From: Methylobacter sp.
GTDB taxonomy: Bacteria; Pseudomonadota; Gammaproteobacteria; Methylococcales; Methylomonadaceae
Direction: 5' to 3'
Assembly (NCBI GenBank): GCA_030699385.1
Contig: JAUYMY010000065.1
Coordinates: 1 to 38,534 of the forward strand
DNA: 38,534 bases
Both the position numbers and the translations under genes were made by a program. Shown one piece after another: positions 1 through 8,419 of this stretch (its first letter is position 1; the number at the start of each line of letters is the position of its first letter). The notes beneath the pieces were generated by a model that saw only the letters and a program-made list of their open reading frames with translations, was not told the origin of the DNA and ran no database searches.

Positions 1-330
1 ACGCTTAACACGAAAGGGATAAGTTCGTGGCCTTGCTGAAAGAGGTGCTCAAGGGTAGAAAGTGGGCTAAGGCGGTGTTATCCATTTTTTGAGCCAAGAA
101 GAACGAAGCTTGGCGTACAGGCTTTGCCTGTTTCGGGAAACGTCGTGCCAACACTGGCAGGCAGAGCCTGTGCTCCCGGACGTTCCTGGCATTCACACCG
201 ACAGAGCGGTTGCCAAACGTACAGGACAGCCTTTTCGTGCCTTTCGTGTTTTTCGTGGACAATAAAATGCGTAACACCAGTTTTTAAAATCTTTTGACAA
301 CCTAAGACAACCGGTCGTATTATACATCCC
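1..330. repeat. gene-free left edge with palindromic repeats
   Basis: I see no convincing gene here; the open frames that cross it are low-complexity. The stretch from about 108 to 230 is rich in short inverted repeats, for example ACAGGCTTTGCCTGT, followed further on by a related CAGGCAGAGCCTGTG segment. From about 233 to 271 there is a TTTCGTG-type heptad tract ending in TTTCGTGGACAAT, the same motif found in the MITE-like elements near 6.7, 16.1 and 23.5 kb. The region looks like an accumulation of intergenic repeats upstream of the TetR gene. Confidence 0.6.
294..323 (+). promoter_or_regulatory. sigma70-type promoter of the TetR gene
   Basis: A perfect -35 TTGACA (294-299) and a -10 TATTAT (318-323) are separated by 18 bases. 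The start codon at 331 follows almost at once, so the transcript would have a very short leader or none. The spacer holds ACCGGT within an imperfect inverted repeat (AGAC..GGTC). This could be the operator by which the TetR protein represses itself, which is inference. Confidence 0.6.
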
Positions 331-927
331 ATGAGTGAAATAACCCAAAAACAAATCAACCGCGAAAACCTGTTAAATCAGGGCGTGACCTTGCTAATGG
401 AACAGGGCTATCACGGCACCGGGCTGAAAGAAATTCTGGATGCGGTAAAAATCCCCAAAGGGTCTTTTTACAATTATTTTGGCAGCAAAGAAAATTTTGG
501 CGCGGAAGTTATACAGCATTATATCGAGCCGTTTATTCAACAATTAACCGCGCATTTGCAAGCGTCCGAGCACGATGCGCTTGCCGCTTTGCAGCATTAT
601 TTTGCTGAAGGCATTGCCGAACTTGAGAAGGCCAATTTTAAAGGCGGTTGTCTGTTGGGCAATTTAATGGGCGAAATTGGCGACACCAGCGATCTATGCC
701 AAAAATCGCTGCAATCTACAGTCAACCGCTACCGGGATTTGTTGCAAGTCGGATTAGCCAAAGCCCAGCAACAAGGCACGGTAAGAACCGACAAGTCAGC
801 TGAAGAAATGGCCGATTTGCTGGTGAACACTTGGCAAGGCGCTTTATTGAGAATGAAAATTGAAAAATCATCGGCGCCGCTTAAACAGTGTTGCCAAGAT
901 TTATTGGGGGATTTTTTTAAAGCGTAA
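331..927 (+). CDS. TetR/AcrR family transcriptional regulator (NemR/AcuR-like)
   Basis: This 198-residue protein is a predicted one-component DNA-binding repressor. Residues about 10-57 form a typical TetR helix-turn-helix, with GYHGTGLKEILDAVKIPKG followed by SFYNYFGSKE. The C-terminal ligand domain contains FKGGCLLGN with Cys107. This matches in context the reactive Cys106 of E. coli NemR, which senses electrophiles and hypochlorous acid, so a similar role is plausible but inferred. A strong promoter lies immediately upstream with almost no leader. The next genes on the same strand, a DUF4242 protein and a secreted beta-propeller protein, are probable regulatory targets or operon partners. 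The family call is secure; the ligand is unknown. Confidence 0.9.
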   Translation: MSEITQKQINRENLLNQGVTLLMEQGYHGTGLKEILDAVKIPKGSFYNYFGSKENFGAEVIQHYIEPFIQQLTAHLQASEHDALAALQHYFAEGIAELEKANFKGGCLLGNLMGEIGDTSDLCQKSLQSTVNRYRDLLQVGLAKAQQQGTVRTDKSAEEMADLLVNTWQGALLRMKIEKSSAPLKQCCQDLLGDFFKA

Positions 928-987
928 TGTTGATTGCGCTTTAAAAATCAGTCCCTTTATTTTTACAACTAACCAGGAGATACCGAC

Positions 988-1260
988 ATGCCAAAATATA
1001 TTATCGAACGTGAAATCCCCGGCGCAGGCAATTTAGCTTATCGCGAGTTACAAGACATTTCACAAAAATCATGCGGCGTTCTTTGCGAAATGGGGCCGAA
1101 AATCCAATGGGTAGAAAGCTATGTAACTGATGACAAAGTCTATTGCGTGTACATCGCCCCCGATGAAGCCAGCGTTAGGGAACATGCCGAAAAAGGCGGC
1201 TTCCCGGCCAACCGCATTTCCCAAATTAGATCAATCATTGATCCGACAACAGCTGAATAG
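988..1260 (+). CDS. DUF4242 family protein (nickel-binding SCO4226-like)
   Basis: This 90-residue protein has the layout of the DUF4242 ferredoxin-like alpha/beta family. It opens with MPKYIIEREIPGAG, has the middle strand motif WVESYVTDDKVYCVY, and ends with an A(S)VREHAEKGGFPANRI segment. A Streptomyces member (SCO4226) was described as nickel-binding; whether this one binds metal is unknown. The start is fixed by a good ribosome binding site, AGGAGA, about ten bases upstream. It lies 60 bases after the TetR gene and 54 before the beta-propeller gene, which suggests co-transcription. The family call is good; no function can be assigned. Confidence 0.8.
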   Translation: MPKYIIEREIPGAGNLAYRELQDISQKSCGVLCEMGPKIQWVESYVTDDKVYCVYIAPDEASVREHAEKGGFPANRISQIRSIIDPTTAE

Positions 1261-1314
1261 TCCGCAGCTCCCACACAAAACCGCGTCCATCCATAAACAA
1301 GCAGAGAATCCCTA

Positions 1315-2490
1315 ATGAAAAAACAACAGCTAACAAAAATTGCCCGCTCGATACTGGCTTGTACCGCTTTACTTAGCCCGGTATTGGCCGAAGCGCAAAT
1401 ATTGGCGATGGTCAATTATGAAAGCAAGCCCGGACAAACGCCAAGACGCGAAGGCATTGCGATTATCGATGTTGACCCGGAATCAAAAAACTTTGCCAAA
1501 ATCCTCAACGAGATTCCGCTGCCGACTGATTTGGTGGCTCATCATATTTTCTACAATAAAGATGCCAGCAAGGCTTACATCACTGCGCTAGGCAACGGCG
1601 CACTGCATGTGATGGACATGACGCGCCAACCTTATCGACCTAAAAAAGTCGAGGTGCCCGATTGTCAAGTCGGCGAAGATTTGTCTTTTTCTGAAGACAA
1701 TAAGACCTGGTATTTGACCTGCATGGGTTCGAGTAACGTGATTGTCGGCGATGCGCAAACCGACAAACAGATTAAAGTCATAGCAAGCGACGCGGAAAAA
1801 GCGTTTATCCGTTATCCGCACGGTATTGGCCTGAATGAAAGCATTGACCGCATCATGGTATCGAGCACGGTACGGCCCTCGGATTTGGGCGACCCCGGCG
1901 AAACCGTTGCAGTAATTGAGGCCTCCAGCGGCAAAGTGTTATCCAGCCATAAGCTGTCCGACAAACCCTCGCCTTCCGGTTCCGCACCGGTAGAAACCGT
2001 GTTCCTACCCCATTCCAATCCGCCTCTGGCCTACATCAACACGCTATTTGGCGGCGCCTTGTGGACAGGCTTATGGAATCCCGACAACAAGAATTTCGAT
2101 TTTGCCCAAGTATTCGACTTTACTGCGATTAAACAAGGCGTGCCGCTGGAAATCTATTTTAATGATAAGCATGACCGCATGTATATCACCACCGCCAATC
2201 CGGGGCATTTGAATATCTTCGACATTAGCGAGTCGGCGTTGCAACCGAAATTGATTAAATCCATACCAACTGCAGGCGGCGCCCACCATGTGGTACTTTC
2301 CCCTGACGAGCACTACGCAATCGTACAGAACAGCTTTTTAAATCTGCCGGACATGAGCGACGGTTCAATGACGGTCATCGATTTGCATAAACAAGAAGTC
2401 ATCGCCACGATTGATACCTTTAAGAAACAAGGGCTGAATCCTAACTGCATTATTATGATGCCGAGATGGCACCATGATACGGCGCATTAA
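1315..2490 (+). CDS. secreted YncE-like beta-propeller protein
   Basis: This 391-residue protein starts with a Sec signal peptide (basic MKKQQLTK, a hydrophobic stretch, probable cleavage after AEA at residue 27), so it should be periplasmic or secreted. The rest consists of repeated strands typical of the YVTN/YncE seven-bladed propeller, such as AYITALGNGALHVMDM, DRMYITTANPGHLNIFDI and HYAIVQNSFLNLPDMSDG. The C-terminus ends in a His-rich WHHDTAH that could bind metal, which is speculation. It is the third gene in line with the TetR and DUF4242 genes. No catalytic motif is visible and the substrate is unknown. Confidence 0.7.
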   Translation: MKKQQLTKIARSILACTALLSPVLAEAQILAMVNYESKPGQTPRREGIAIIDVDPESKNFAKILNEIPLPTDLVAHHIFYNKDASKAYITALGNGALHVMDMTRQPYRPKKVEVPDCQVGEDLSFSEDNKTWYLTCMGSSNVIVGDAQTDKQIKVIASDAEKAFIRYPHGIGLNESIDRIMVSSTVRPSDLGDPGETVAVIEASSGKVLSSHKLSDKPSPSGSAPVETVFLPHSNPPLAYINTLFGGALWTGLWNPDNKNFDFAQVFDFTAIKQGVPLEIYFNDKHDRMYITTANPGHLNIFDISESALQPKLIKSIPTAGGAHHVVLSPDEHYAIVQNSFLNLPDMSDGSMTVIDLHKQEVIATIDTFKKQGLNPNCIIMMPRWHHDTAH

Positions 2491-2535
2491 GACATCGGAC
2501 TGCTGGCACCCTTAACTCCCGCCCTTTTGGTGAGC

Positions 2536-3873
2536 TTATTCAACATGAACCAACTTTTGACCGAGATCAGGTGGCGCCACAAAAACAAACGCACTTCCGT
2601 ATTTACGTTTGCTGAGAATTTTAAAGTGATCAGACAGCTTAAGTAAATCCGTCCGTGCCATTTGATAACTAATTTTATGCGCCGCCTGGTGTTCTTTAAT
2701 GCTGTAAATAGCATTGGGATGATCCAGCGCATGGCGCAGGATGGCTAACTGACGGTGATTTAATTGCCCTTGTAAAGCTGAGCCGTCCAAGCGTTTTTCA
2801 ATGGAGTTCAGTTTTGCCGCTTTTCTTTCAAGATGCTCATGCAGCGCATTGATCGCCTTTTTGATAACCTCTAGCTGATGAATAATGAAATAGGTCAAAT
2901 CATTATCATCGGTTTCGCTGTACAGATAGGCTTTGCCATATTGTGCGGGCGCTTGTTTGATGATTCGGGAAATGGAAATAAACTCCATCAACCCGTAGTG
3001 CTGATTTGCCATCGAGCAATAAAATAGCGCTCGCGCCGTTCGGCCATTGCCGTCGACAAACGGATGATCGTAACCGATCATAAAATGCATGATAATCGCC
3101 CTGATTACCGGATGGATAAAATCTTTACCCTCCAGGTCATTGGCAAATTGACATAGACGCTCAATTCTTTCCGGCAGTTCTGATGCTTTGGGCGGTGTAT
3201 GCAACAGAACGGCTGCCGTGCCATCGACCACATGAATATCATCATCTGCATCCCGGTATTGCCCGGCTTTCTCGGCGTTATCCAACGCCTGCTCAGTCAG
3301 CAAGCGATGCAATTGCAAAATAATTGACGGTGTTAATTTTTCATCTTTATAGTCCCGAATAAACTGCATGGCCTGATAGTTATTAAAAATCATCTGTTCG
3401 CTATGATCTTTAGGCTTTCCACCTTGTCTAAGCATTTCTTTTGCCACATTCCGGGTCGTTGATGCACCTTCTAATTGACTGGAACTGATGGCTTCTTCAA
3501 TCAACGAACCGACGCTATAAGTGTCGCGGGTATGTGAATTGGTGAGAGGATCAATACGGCCGGCGGCAGTTTGTTCAATACAATGCAAATCCCTATAAAT
3601 ACTCTCAATCATGCAAAACTGGAATTGCGCCCCGGATTTACTGGTGAAAGGCAATTTTTTATAAAGGCTTTTCCGAGCGAGTTTTAACGCCAGCCAATAG
3701 TCTTCGGAAGTCCAATCTTCCGGTGGCTGTAAATGGCGTAATTTATCCCAGTGCAAATAACGACCTTCCGCATCGGTAGGGCCAAAACGAGAACCCGCTA
3801 AGCGAAGAATTTTATTGCTATCGGTTTTTCTAAATGTCGCCTCAAAATCGGGCGGGGAAAGCGGCAATTTCAT
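2536..3873 (-). CDS. Fic family protein, class II with N-terminal inhibitory helix
   Basis: This 445-residue Fic enzyme would transfer AMP (or another nucleotide-derived group) to hydroxyl side chains of target proteins. The catalytic motif HPFVDGNGRTAR is complete, with His270. An inhibitory motif of the (S/T)xxxE(G/N) type is present before the core as SSQLEG (Ser131 to Gly136, Glu135). This makes it a class II Fic, self-inhibited from its own N-terminal part. The C-terminal region (about 360-445) looks like a winged-helix DNA-binding fold (LNHRQLAILRHALDHPNAIY), common in stand-alone Fic proteins. It converges on the beta-propeller gene, 45 bases apart. No antitoxin partner gene is adjacent, in line with in-cis inhibition. 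Confidence 0.93.
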   Translation of the reverse strand: MKLPLSPPDFEATFRKTDSNKILRLAGSRFGPTDAEGRYLHWDKLRHLQPPEDWTSEDYWLALKLARKSLYKKLPFTSKSGAQFQFCMIESIYRDLHCIEQTAAGRIDPLTNSHTRDTYSVGSLIEEAISSSQLEGASTTRNVAKEMLRQGGKPKDHSEQMIFNNYQAMQFIRDYKDEKLTPSIILQLHRLLTEQALDNAEKAGQYRDADDDIHVVDGTAAVLLHTPPKASELPERIERLCQFANDLEGKDFIHPVIRAIIMHFMIGYDHPFVDGNGRTARALFYCSMANQHYGLMEFISISRIIKQAPAQYGKAYLYSETDDNDLTYFIIHQLEVIKKAINALHEHLERKAAKLNSIEKRLDGSALQGQLNHRQLAILRHALDHPNAIYSIKEHQAAHKISYQMARTDLLKLSDHFKILSKRKYGSAFVFVAPPDLGQKLVHVE

Positions 3874-3906
3874 GGCTGTCGCCTTAATTACTAATTAATA
3901 AAAAAT

Positions 3907-4112
3907 GTAATTGCTCAGTCACCACTAAAAATAACTAAATGGAACACGGATTACACAGATAGGACGGATTTACACAGATTTTTTAAAATATACTGAGCTT
4001 TATCAGTGACTTTCAGTTTGATCAGTGCCATCCGTCGACTGCAGGGATGCAGGAGGTAGAGCAATGCAGGAACAATTGCCGAGTTCTATTTCATTTTTCG
4101 CTGAGTAGTTAC
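3907..4112. repeat. MITE-like element, family A, copy 1
   Basis: This 206-bp non-coding element has imperfect 12-base terminal inverted repeats. The left end is GTAATTGCTCAG and the right end reads GTAACTACTCAG on the other strand, 10 of 12 identical. Internal blocks (ACACGGATTACACAGATAGG, a CCGTCGACTGCAGGGA box and GCAGGAGGTAGAGCA) recur in the same order at 25356-25614. It lies between Fic and mltB. No transposase is encoded, so it would have to be mobilised in trans. Confidence 0.75.
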
Positions 4113-4154
4113 TAAAAAGATCGGTATAGCACCCCACCCAGCGCCAAACATAGC

Positions 4155-5147
4155 TTACAAGCGCCGCTGCTTAATCGCCTGCGCCAATTGATGCACGGCC
4201 ATCGCATATTTATCGCTGTTATTGTATTTCTTAATCACCTTAAAATTGGGGTGGACGCGCCAATGCTCATTGCCGGTATCCGCGCTCAGGGTAATAACTG
4301 CGTCATCGCTGTAACTTTTAGCCGGTTCCGCGACCGGCCTGTTGCTTTGCCAGCCGCTTTTTGAAAAGTAATGCGCGACGCTGCCGATGGCATCGTTCTG
4401 ATCCCACAAATCACGATGCCCGTCGTTGTTGAAATCAACCGCCAGTTTGCGGAAACTGCTGGGCATAAATTGCCCCAAACCCATTGCACCGGCCCACGAA
4501 CCGACCGGTTTAAACACTTCGTAGTTTTCTTCGCGGGTCATCAACAAGAAATTCTCCAACTCCGAGGTGAAAAATTTGGCGCGCCGCTGAGTGTCGAATG
4601 CCAACGTGGTGAGGGCTTCAAAAGTGCGGGTTTTGCCGACATTACGGCCATAAAAAGTTTCTACGCCGATAATTGCCACAATATATTCGGGATCGACGCC
4701 GTAAGTGACGCTGGCTTTTTGTATCGCATTGGCATTGTTATTCCAAAAAGCAACGCCGTTATTGATATGCATATCGGTGATAAATTGCTTGCGGTAGCGC
4801 GTCCAGCCGCCAACCTTTGGGTGCGCAGGTTTGGGACCGTGATAGGGTTCCGGCGTTTCTAGGCGAATGACGTAGTCGAGGCGGTTGGCCCTTGAAAACA
4901 GGCCGTTTAAATACTCTTCCGAAAATCCGTGTTCGCGCACCATGTGTTGGATAAAGTGTTTTACCGGCAGCGAATTAGCGTAAATGCCGGTTAACGTTTG
5001 GCGTGGGTATTCGGGCGTTTTAATAGGGGCGGTGATAACGACCGCAGGATGCGGCACATCATTTTTAACCTGCGGATTACTGGCGCAGCCGGTCAGTGTG
5101 AGCGCTATCGCCAATTTAAATATGCGTTTATGGAATCTATGTTTCAC
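4155..5147 (-). CDS. mltB: lytic murein transglycosylase B, lipoprotein
   Basis: This 330-residue peptidoglycan lytic transglycosylase cleaves between MurNAc and GlcNAc to give 1,6-anhydro ends. The N-terminus is a lipoprotein signal with lipobox LTGC (Cys21), so it is probably anchored in the outer membrane. The catalytic Glu163 lies in IIGVETFYGRNVG, in the same position and context as Glu162 of E. coli MltB. The downstream GAMGLGQFMPSSFRKLAVDFNNDG part is also typical, as is the total length. It follows cobU by 43 bases on the same strand and may share its transcript, though it has no link to cobalamin. Confidence 0.95.
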   Translation of the reverse strand: MKHRFHKRIFKLAIALTLTGCASNPQVKNDVPHPAVVITAPIKTPEYPRQTLTGIYANSLPVKHFIQHMVREHGFSEEYLNGLFSRANRLDYVIRLETPEPYHGPKPAHPKVGGWTRYRKQFITDMHINNGVAFWNNNANAIQKASVTYGVDPEYIVAIIGVETFYGRNVGKTRTFEALTTLAFDTQRRAKFFTSELENFLLMTREENYEVFKPVGSWAGAMGLGQFMPSSFRKLAVDFNNDGHRDLWDQNDAIGSVAHYFSKSGWQSNRPVAEPAKSYSDDAVITLSADTGNEHWRVHPNFKVIKKYNNSDKYAMAVHQLAQAIKQRRL

Positions 5148-5190
5148 GGGAGTCTCTTTTGTTAATAACGGTGTGCTTGTATCGGCGGGT

Positions 5191-5688
5191 TTATTTCATT
5201 TTTAGCGTCAAGCCGGCGCTGCAAAAATAGACTTGATTGCAATAGTGTCCCATTAATTGCGCGGCTTTGCCGGACAGATCGACAAATTGCCGGGCTAGCG
5301 GATTGTCGGCGACGATGCTGAGGCCGACTTCGTTATGTACCAGCACCAAGTCGGTATTTAACTGTAACACGGCCTCCAGTTCCTGCAAGGTGTCGGCTTC
5401 GGAAGTTTTGTGATACAGCTGGTTGTTTAGCCACATGGACACACATTCAACTAACACCGGCGCTTGGCATTGTTGCACTGCGTCAAATAGTTTAACGGGT
5501 TCTTCGATAGTGACAAATAAATCTTGGCGGCGCTGTTGATGAATGGCAATACGCGCCCGCATTTCATCATCAAAAAACTCGGTGGTCGCGAGATAATAAG
5601 GCTTAGCGCGTGTTGCCATTTCTAAAATAAAAGCTTCGGCTAAACGCGATTTGCCGCTTTTAATGCCGCCGGTGAACAGTGTTTTCAC
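5191..5688 (-). CDS. cobU: adenosylcobinamide kinase / adenosylcobinamide-phosphate guanylyltransferase
   Basis: This 165-residue enzyme phosphorylates adenosylcobinamide and then adds GMP to give AdoCbi-GDP, the substrate of CobS. The P-loop GGIKSGKS is at residues 7-14. The His of RIAIHQQRR matches the guanylylated histidine of Salmonella CobU. The middle motif VLVECVSMWLNN and the end segment VHNEVGLSIVADNPLARQF are characteristic. It is slightly shorter than the usual 170-180 residues. Its ATG overlaps the stop codon of cbiB by four bases, implying translational coupling. Confidence 0.95.
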   Translation of the reverse strand: MKTLFTGGIKSGKSRLAEAFILEMATRAKPYYLATTEFFDDEMRARIAIHQQRRQDLFVTIEEPVKLFDAVQQCQAPVLVECVSMWLNNQLYHKTSEADTLQELEAVLQLNTDLVLVHNEVGLSIVADNPLARQFVDLSGKAAQLMGHYCNQVYFCSAGLTLKMK

Positions 5689-6578
5689 AGTAAAATCCCC
5701 GCTGTTAACAGGCTTAACACGATTAAATTGATGCCGGTTTTCATCTGTAAGGCTTGAGTTAAAGTAGCTTGATTGACCGGATTAAGGGCTAAACCCAGTG
5801 TCGGTTTATGTTTGATTTGACCGTGATAACTAGCATCGCCGCCCAAGGCAACGCCCAATGCGCCAGCCATCGCGGCAATCGGACAACCGGCATTGGGGCT
5901 GTCCAGCTTGTTGCCGTCTTGCCATAGACAGTAGACGGCGCGGCGCTTGTCCTTAGCCAGCATCACAATCAGTAATGCGGTTAGCCGAGCCGGGATAAAG
6001 TTGGCTATGTCATCGATGATAGCCGCCGTTTTGCCAAAATAAAAATAACGCTCAGTTTTGTAGGCAATCATCGAATCCAGCGTGTTGATGGCTTTATACA
6101 CCGCGATGCCCGGTAGCCCGAACAGCAGCAAATAAAACAGCGGCGCGATGACGCCGTCGCTGAGATTTTCCGCCCAGGTTTCAAGGCCGGCTTTATAAAC
6201 TTCGGTCTCAGTCATATTTTCAGTGTCGCGGCTGACCAGATAACTTAAAGCCTGTTTCGGCTGCCCGGCGCTTAGCAAACCGGCAACGCTTTCGTGCAGC
6301 ATGTTCATCGCCAAACCGGTGGAAGCGAATAACGCCAAAACCGGCAGCGCCAGCCAGTATGGCAAGTAGCTGCTTAAATAAACCAACGTGATGCTAATCA
6401 ATAAAACCAAAGCCAGCAAGCACAGCACTAACAATGCACCGGGCAAAATCCGGTCGCGGTAAAAACGCCGTTCAAACGCAGCAATAAAATCGCCCATCCA
6501 TGCGACAGGATGTTTGCACGGGAATTCGCCAAAAAACAGATCGGCCAGATAGGCTAAAGCCGCTAATTCAAAAAACAT
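5685..6578 (-). CDS. cbiB: adenosylcobinamide-phosphate synthase
   Basis: This 297-residue inner-membrane protein attaches the (R)-1-amino-2-propanol phosphate arm to adenosylcobyric acid. The start LADLFFGEFPCKHPVAWMGD is the family hallmark. The segments LVSRDTENMTETEVYKAG and ETWAENLSDGVIAPLFYLL hold the conserved polar loop. Several hydrophobic helices follow, with NSPNAGCP-like DSPNAGCPIAAMAGALGV near the end. It works directly after CobD (arm supply) and CobQ (amidation), which lie upstream across a repeat-filled gap. It is coupled to cobU by a four-base overlap. Confidence 0.95.
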   Translation of the reverse strand: MFFELAALAYLADLFFGEFPCKHPVAWMGDFIAAFERRFYRDRILPGALLVLCLLALVLLISITLVYLSSYLPYWLALPVLALFASTGLAMNMLHESVAGLLSAGQPKQALSYLVSRDTENMTETEVYKAGLETWAENLSDGVIAPLFYLLLFGLPGIAVYKAINTLDSMIAYKTERYFYFGKTAAIIDDIANFIPARLTALLIVMLAKDKRRAVYCLWQDGNKLDSPNAGCPIAAMAGALGVALGGDASYHGQIKHKPTLGLALNPVNQATLTQALQMKTGINLIVLSLLTAGILL

Positions 6579-6607
6579 CGATATTACTCAAGTGGTTAGG
6601 AAAAACA

Positions 6608-6886
6608 GAACACGGATAGGACGGATTAAACGGATAATCACTGATTAAGGTGATTTCTAATCAAAAATGTCCCTGATAATCGAAAACTGTAGAAAAACAG
6701 AGTCCACGAAAATCACGAAAGCCACGAAAAAAAGCAGTCAAAATAATAGCTGTACTTATTTTCGTGTCGTCTGGAGATGCCTACTTTTGGCTTTTCGTGT
6801 TTTTCGTGCCTTTCGTGGACAATTTTTGGTTTATCCTTTTCAGGAAATCACCTAAATCCATCCTATCCGTGCCATCCGTGTTACAT
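6608..6886. repeat. composite MITE-like element, family B, copy 3
   Basis: This fills almost the whole 307-base gap between cobQ and cbiB; no gene is seen there. It has nested inverted ends. The outer arms are AACACGGATAGGACGGATT (from 6609) and its near-complement ending at about 6886. The inner arms are AAGGTGATTTC (6647-6657) against GAAATCACCT (6844-6853). Inside are two opposed CACGAAA/TTTCGTG heptad tracts around 6708-6830, ending TTTCGTGGACAATTTTTGG. It belongs with the copies at 16.1 and 23.5 kb. It may separate the cobalamin operon into two transcripts, which is inference. Confidence 0.65.
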
Positions 6887-8388
6887 TATAAAACCTGTAA
6901 CGCCCGCAAAATGGCGGCTATGTCGAGATTTTCTGCAACCATATCGGCAAAGCCTTGTATTTCAGCTTCACGATAAGCGGCGTAGCGATAGCCCTGATAC
7001 TGCGGATTAATGGCTTTAAAATAATCGGTGCGGAAAGTATCGTCATCAAACACGCCATGTATATGAGTGCCAGCGACTGCCAGGGATGGCGGCCGCGACT
7101 GCTCCCGGCAGTCGTCGGCATTTCCTCCATCCATGGAGGTCAGAAGTGTCGCAATCGATAGGGAATCGATGCGACCATACGAGCCGCGCTGATAATACAG
7201 CGGATATTTATCCATGCGGCCACAGTGGATTTCATAGCCGCTGATTTCGGTATAAGAAAACAACGGATAGTGGCCGCGTGTAAGGATTTTGGGATTTTGA
7301 TAAACGACGGTATCGTCGATAAAACCCAAGCCGGTTTCGACAATCGCGCTTTCATGCTCCAGCGCATCGGGATCGTGCAAACTTTCGCAGAGCATTTGAT
7401 AGCCACCGCAAATGCCGAACACCGGCTTGTTAAACTGTAAAACCGCTTCAAACAAGCCTTGTTTTTTCAGCCATTGCAAATCGCGGATTACGGTTTTACT
7501 GCCCGGCAACAACAGCATATCAAAGCCGTCGAGCGGGCGGTAAGCGTGAATCAGTTCGACAACAAGCTCGGGATCAGCCATCAACACGTCGAGGTCGTTG
7601 TAATTGCTCAAGCCCGGATAGGCCAGCACCGCAACGCGGATTTTGACCTCGCCCAGCCGTTGCTGATAATTGCGCAACGACTGGGAATCTTCCATGTCGA
7701 TATTCAGCGGCTGAAACGGCAACACGCCCAAAACTGGGATGCCGAAACGCTCGGCAATAATCTTTTCGCCGTCGTCGAAAAAACGCCGGTCGCCGCGAAA
7801 TTTGTTAATCACCACGCCGATTAAATTACGGCGCATGACCGGATCCATCAGCTCCAGCGTGCCGTAAATCGACGCGAACACACCGCCGCGCTCAATGTCG
7901 GCAACCAGAATATTTTGGGTATTGAAAGCATTAGCGACAAAGGTGTTGGACAAATCTTTATTCAGTAAATTCAGTTCGACCGGCGAACCTGCGCCTTCGG
8001 CAATGACCACGTCATAATCTTGTTGCAGCTGCAAAAACGCAGCACTGACCTGTTGTTTTAAGCCCGCGATTTCCGCGTAATAAGCCGCAATCGATTGGTT
8101 TTGATAAACCAAGCCGTTGACAATCACCTGCACCGAGCCGTTGCCGTGCGATTTAAGCAGCACCGGATTGAATAGGTAACTCGGCTCGACGCGTGCGGCT
8201 TCGGCCTGAAAACATTGCGCACGGGAAATCTCCCGGCCTTCTTTCGTGACTGCCGAATTATTGGACACGTTTTGCGCTTTGAACGGCGCGACTTTTAAGC
8301 CTCGGTCGGCAAAAATGCGGCACAAGGCCATGACCAAAGTGGTTTTTCCGGCATCCGAACTGGTGCCGAAGATGGCTAAGGGGTTCAT
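6886..8388 (-). CDS. cobQ: cobyric acid synthase (adenosylcobyrinic acid a,c-diamide amidotransferase)
   Basis: This enzyme amidates the b, d, e and g side chains of adenosylcobyrinic diamide, using glutamine and ATP. I place the start at 8388, where MNPLAIFGTSSDAGKTT gives the normal P-loop N-terminus (500 residues). An extension to 8448 would read through repeat DNA. The dethiobiotin-synthetase-like domain carries APFKAQNVSNNS and VIAEGAGSPVELNL. The glutaminase part has its nucleophile Cys in VFGICGGYQM and its His in GTHIHGVF. Residues about 405-438, just before that His motif, are encoded by a structured repeat that also occurs in cobD and cobS (7074-7176). The frame stays open through it. 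Confidence 0.94.
   Translation of the reverse strand: MNPLAIFGTSSDAGKTTLVMALCRIFADRGLKVAPFKAQNVSNNSAVTKEGREISRAQCFQAEAARVEPSYLFNPVLLKSHGNGSVQVIVNGLVYQNQSIAAYYAEIAGLKQQVSAAFLQLQQDYDVVIAEGAGSPVELNLLNKDLSNTFVANAFNTQNILVADIERGGVFASIYGTLELMDPVMRRNLIGVVINKFRGDRRFFDDGEKIIAERFGIPVLGVLPFQPLNIDMEDSQSLRNYQQRLGEVKIRVAVLAYPGLSNYNDLDVLMADPELVVELIHAYRPLDGFDMLLLPGSKTVIRDLQWLKKQGLFEAVLQFNKPVFGICGGYQMLCESLHDPDALEHESAIVETGLGFIDDTVVYQNPKILTRGHYPLFSYTEISGYEIHCGRMDKYPLYYQRGSYGRIDSLSIATLLTSMDGGNADDCREQSRPPSLAVAGTHIHGVFDDDTFRTDYFKAINPQYQGYRYAAYREAEIQGFADMVAENLDIAAILRALQVL
7074..7176 (-). repeat. in-frame structured repeat, long form, inside cobQ
   Basis: This 103-base unit is read in frame as part of CobQ. On the minus strand it has three hairpins in order: a CGCA-TCGA-TTCCCTA-TCGA-TTGCG stem-loop, the palindrome CCTCCATGGATGGAGG, and CGACTGCCGGGAGCAGTCG. 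It ends in GCCATCCCTGGCAGTCG. Almost the same unit occurs at 9041-9147 within cobD, but in the opposite orientation relative to the host gene. Confidence 0.85.
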
Positions 8389-8419
8389 TTTTTCTCGTTC
8401 CTGCGTAGCATGCTCATCG

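Noticed and set aside
4371..4862. Long open frame on the plus strand opposite mltB
   Set aside because: It is a shadow of mltB, with no recognisable motif and no ribosome site.
6700..6830. CRISPR-like run of CACGAAA/TTTCGTG repeats
   Set aside because: The repeats are only seven bases, without spacers of constant length, and are arranged as an inverted pair. They are part of a palindromic element; no cas gene is near.
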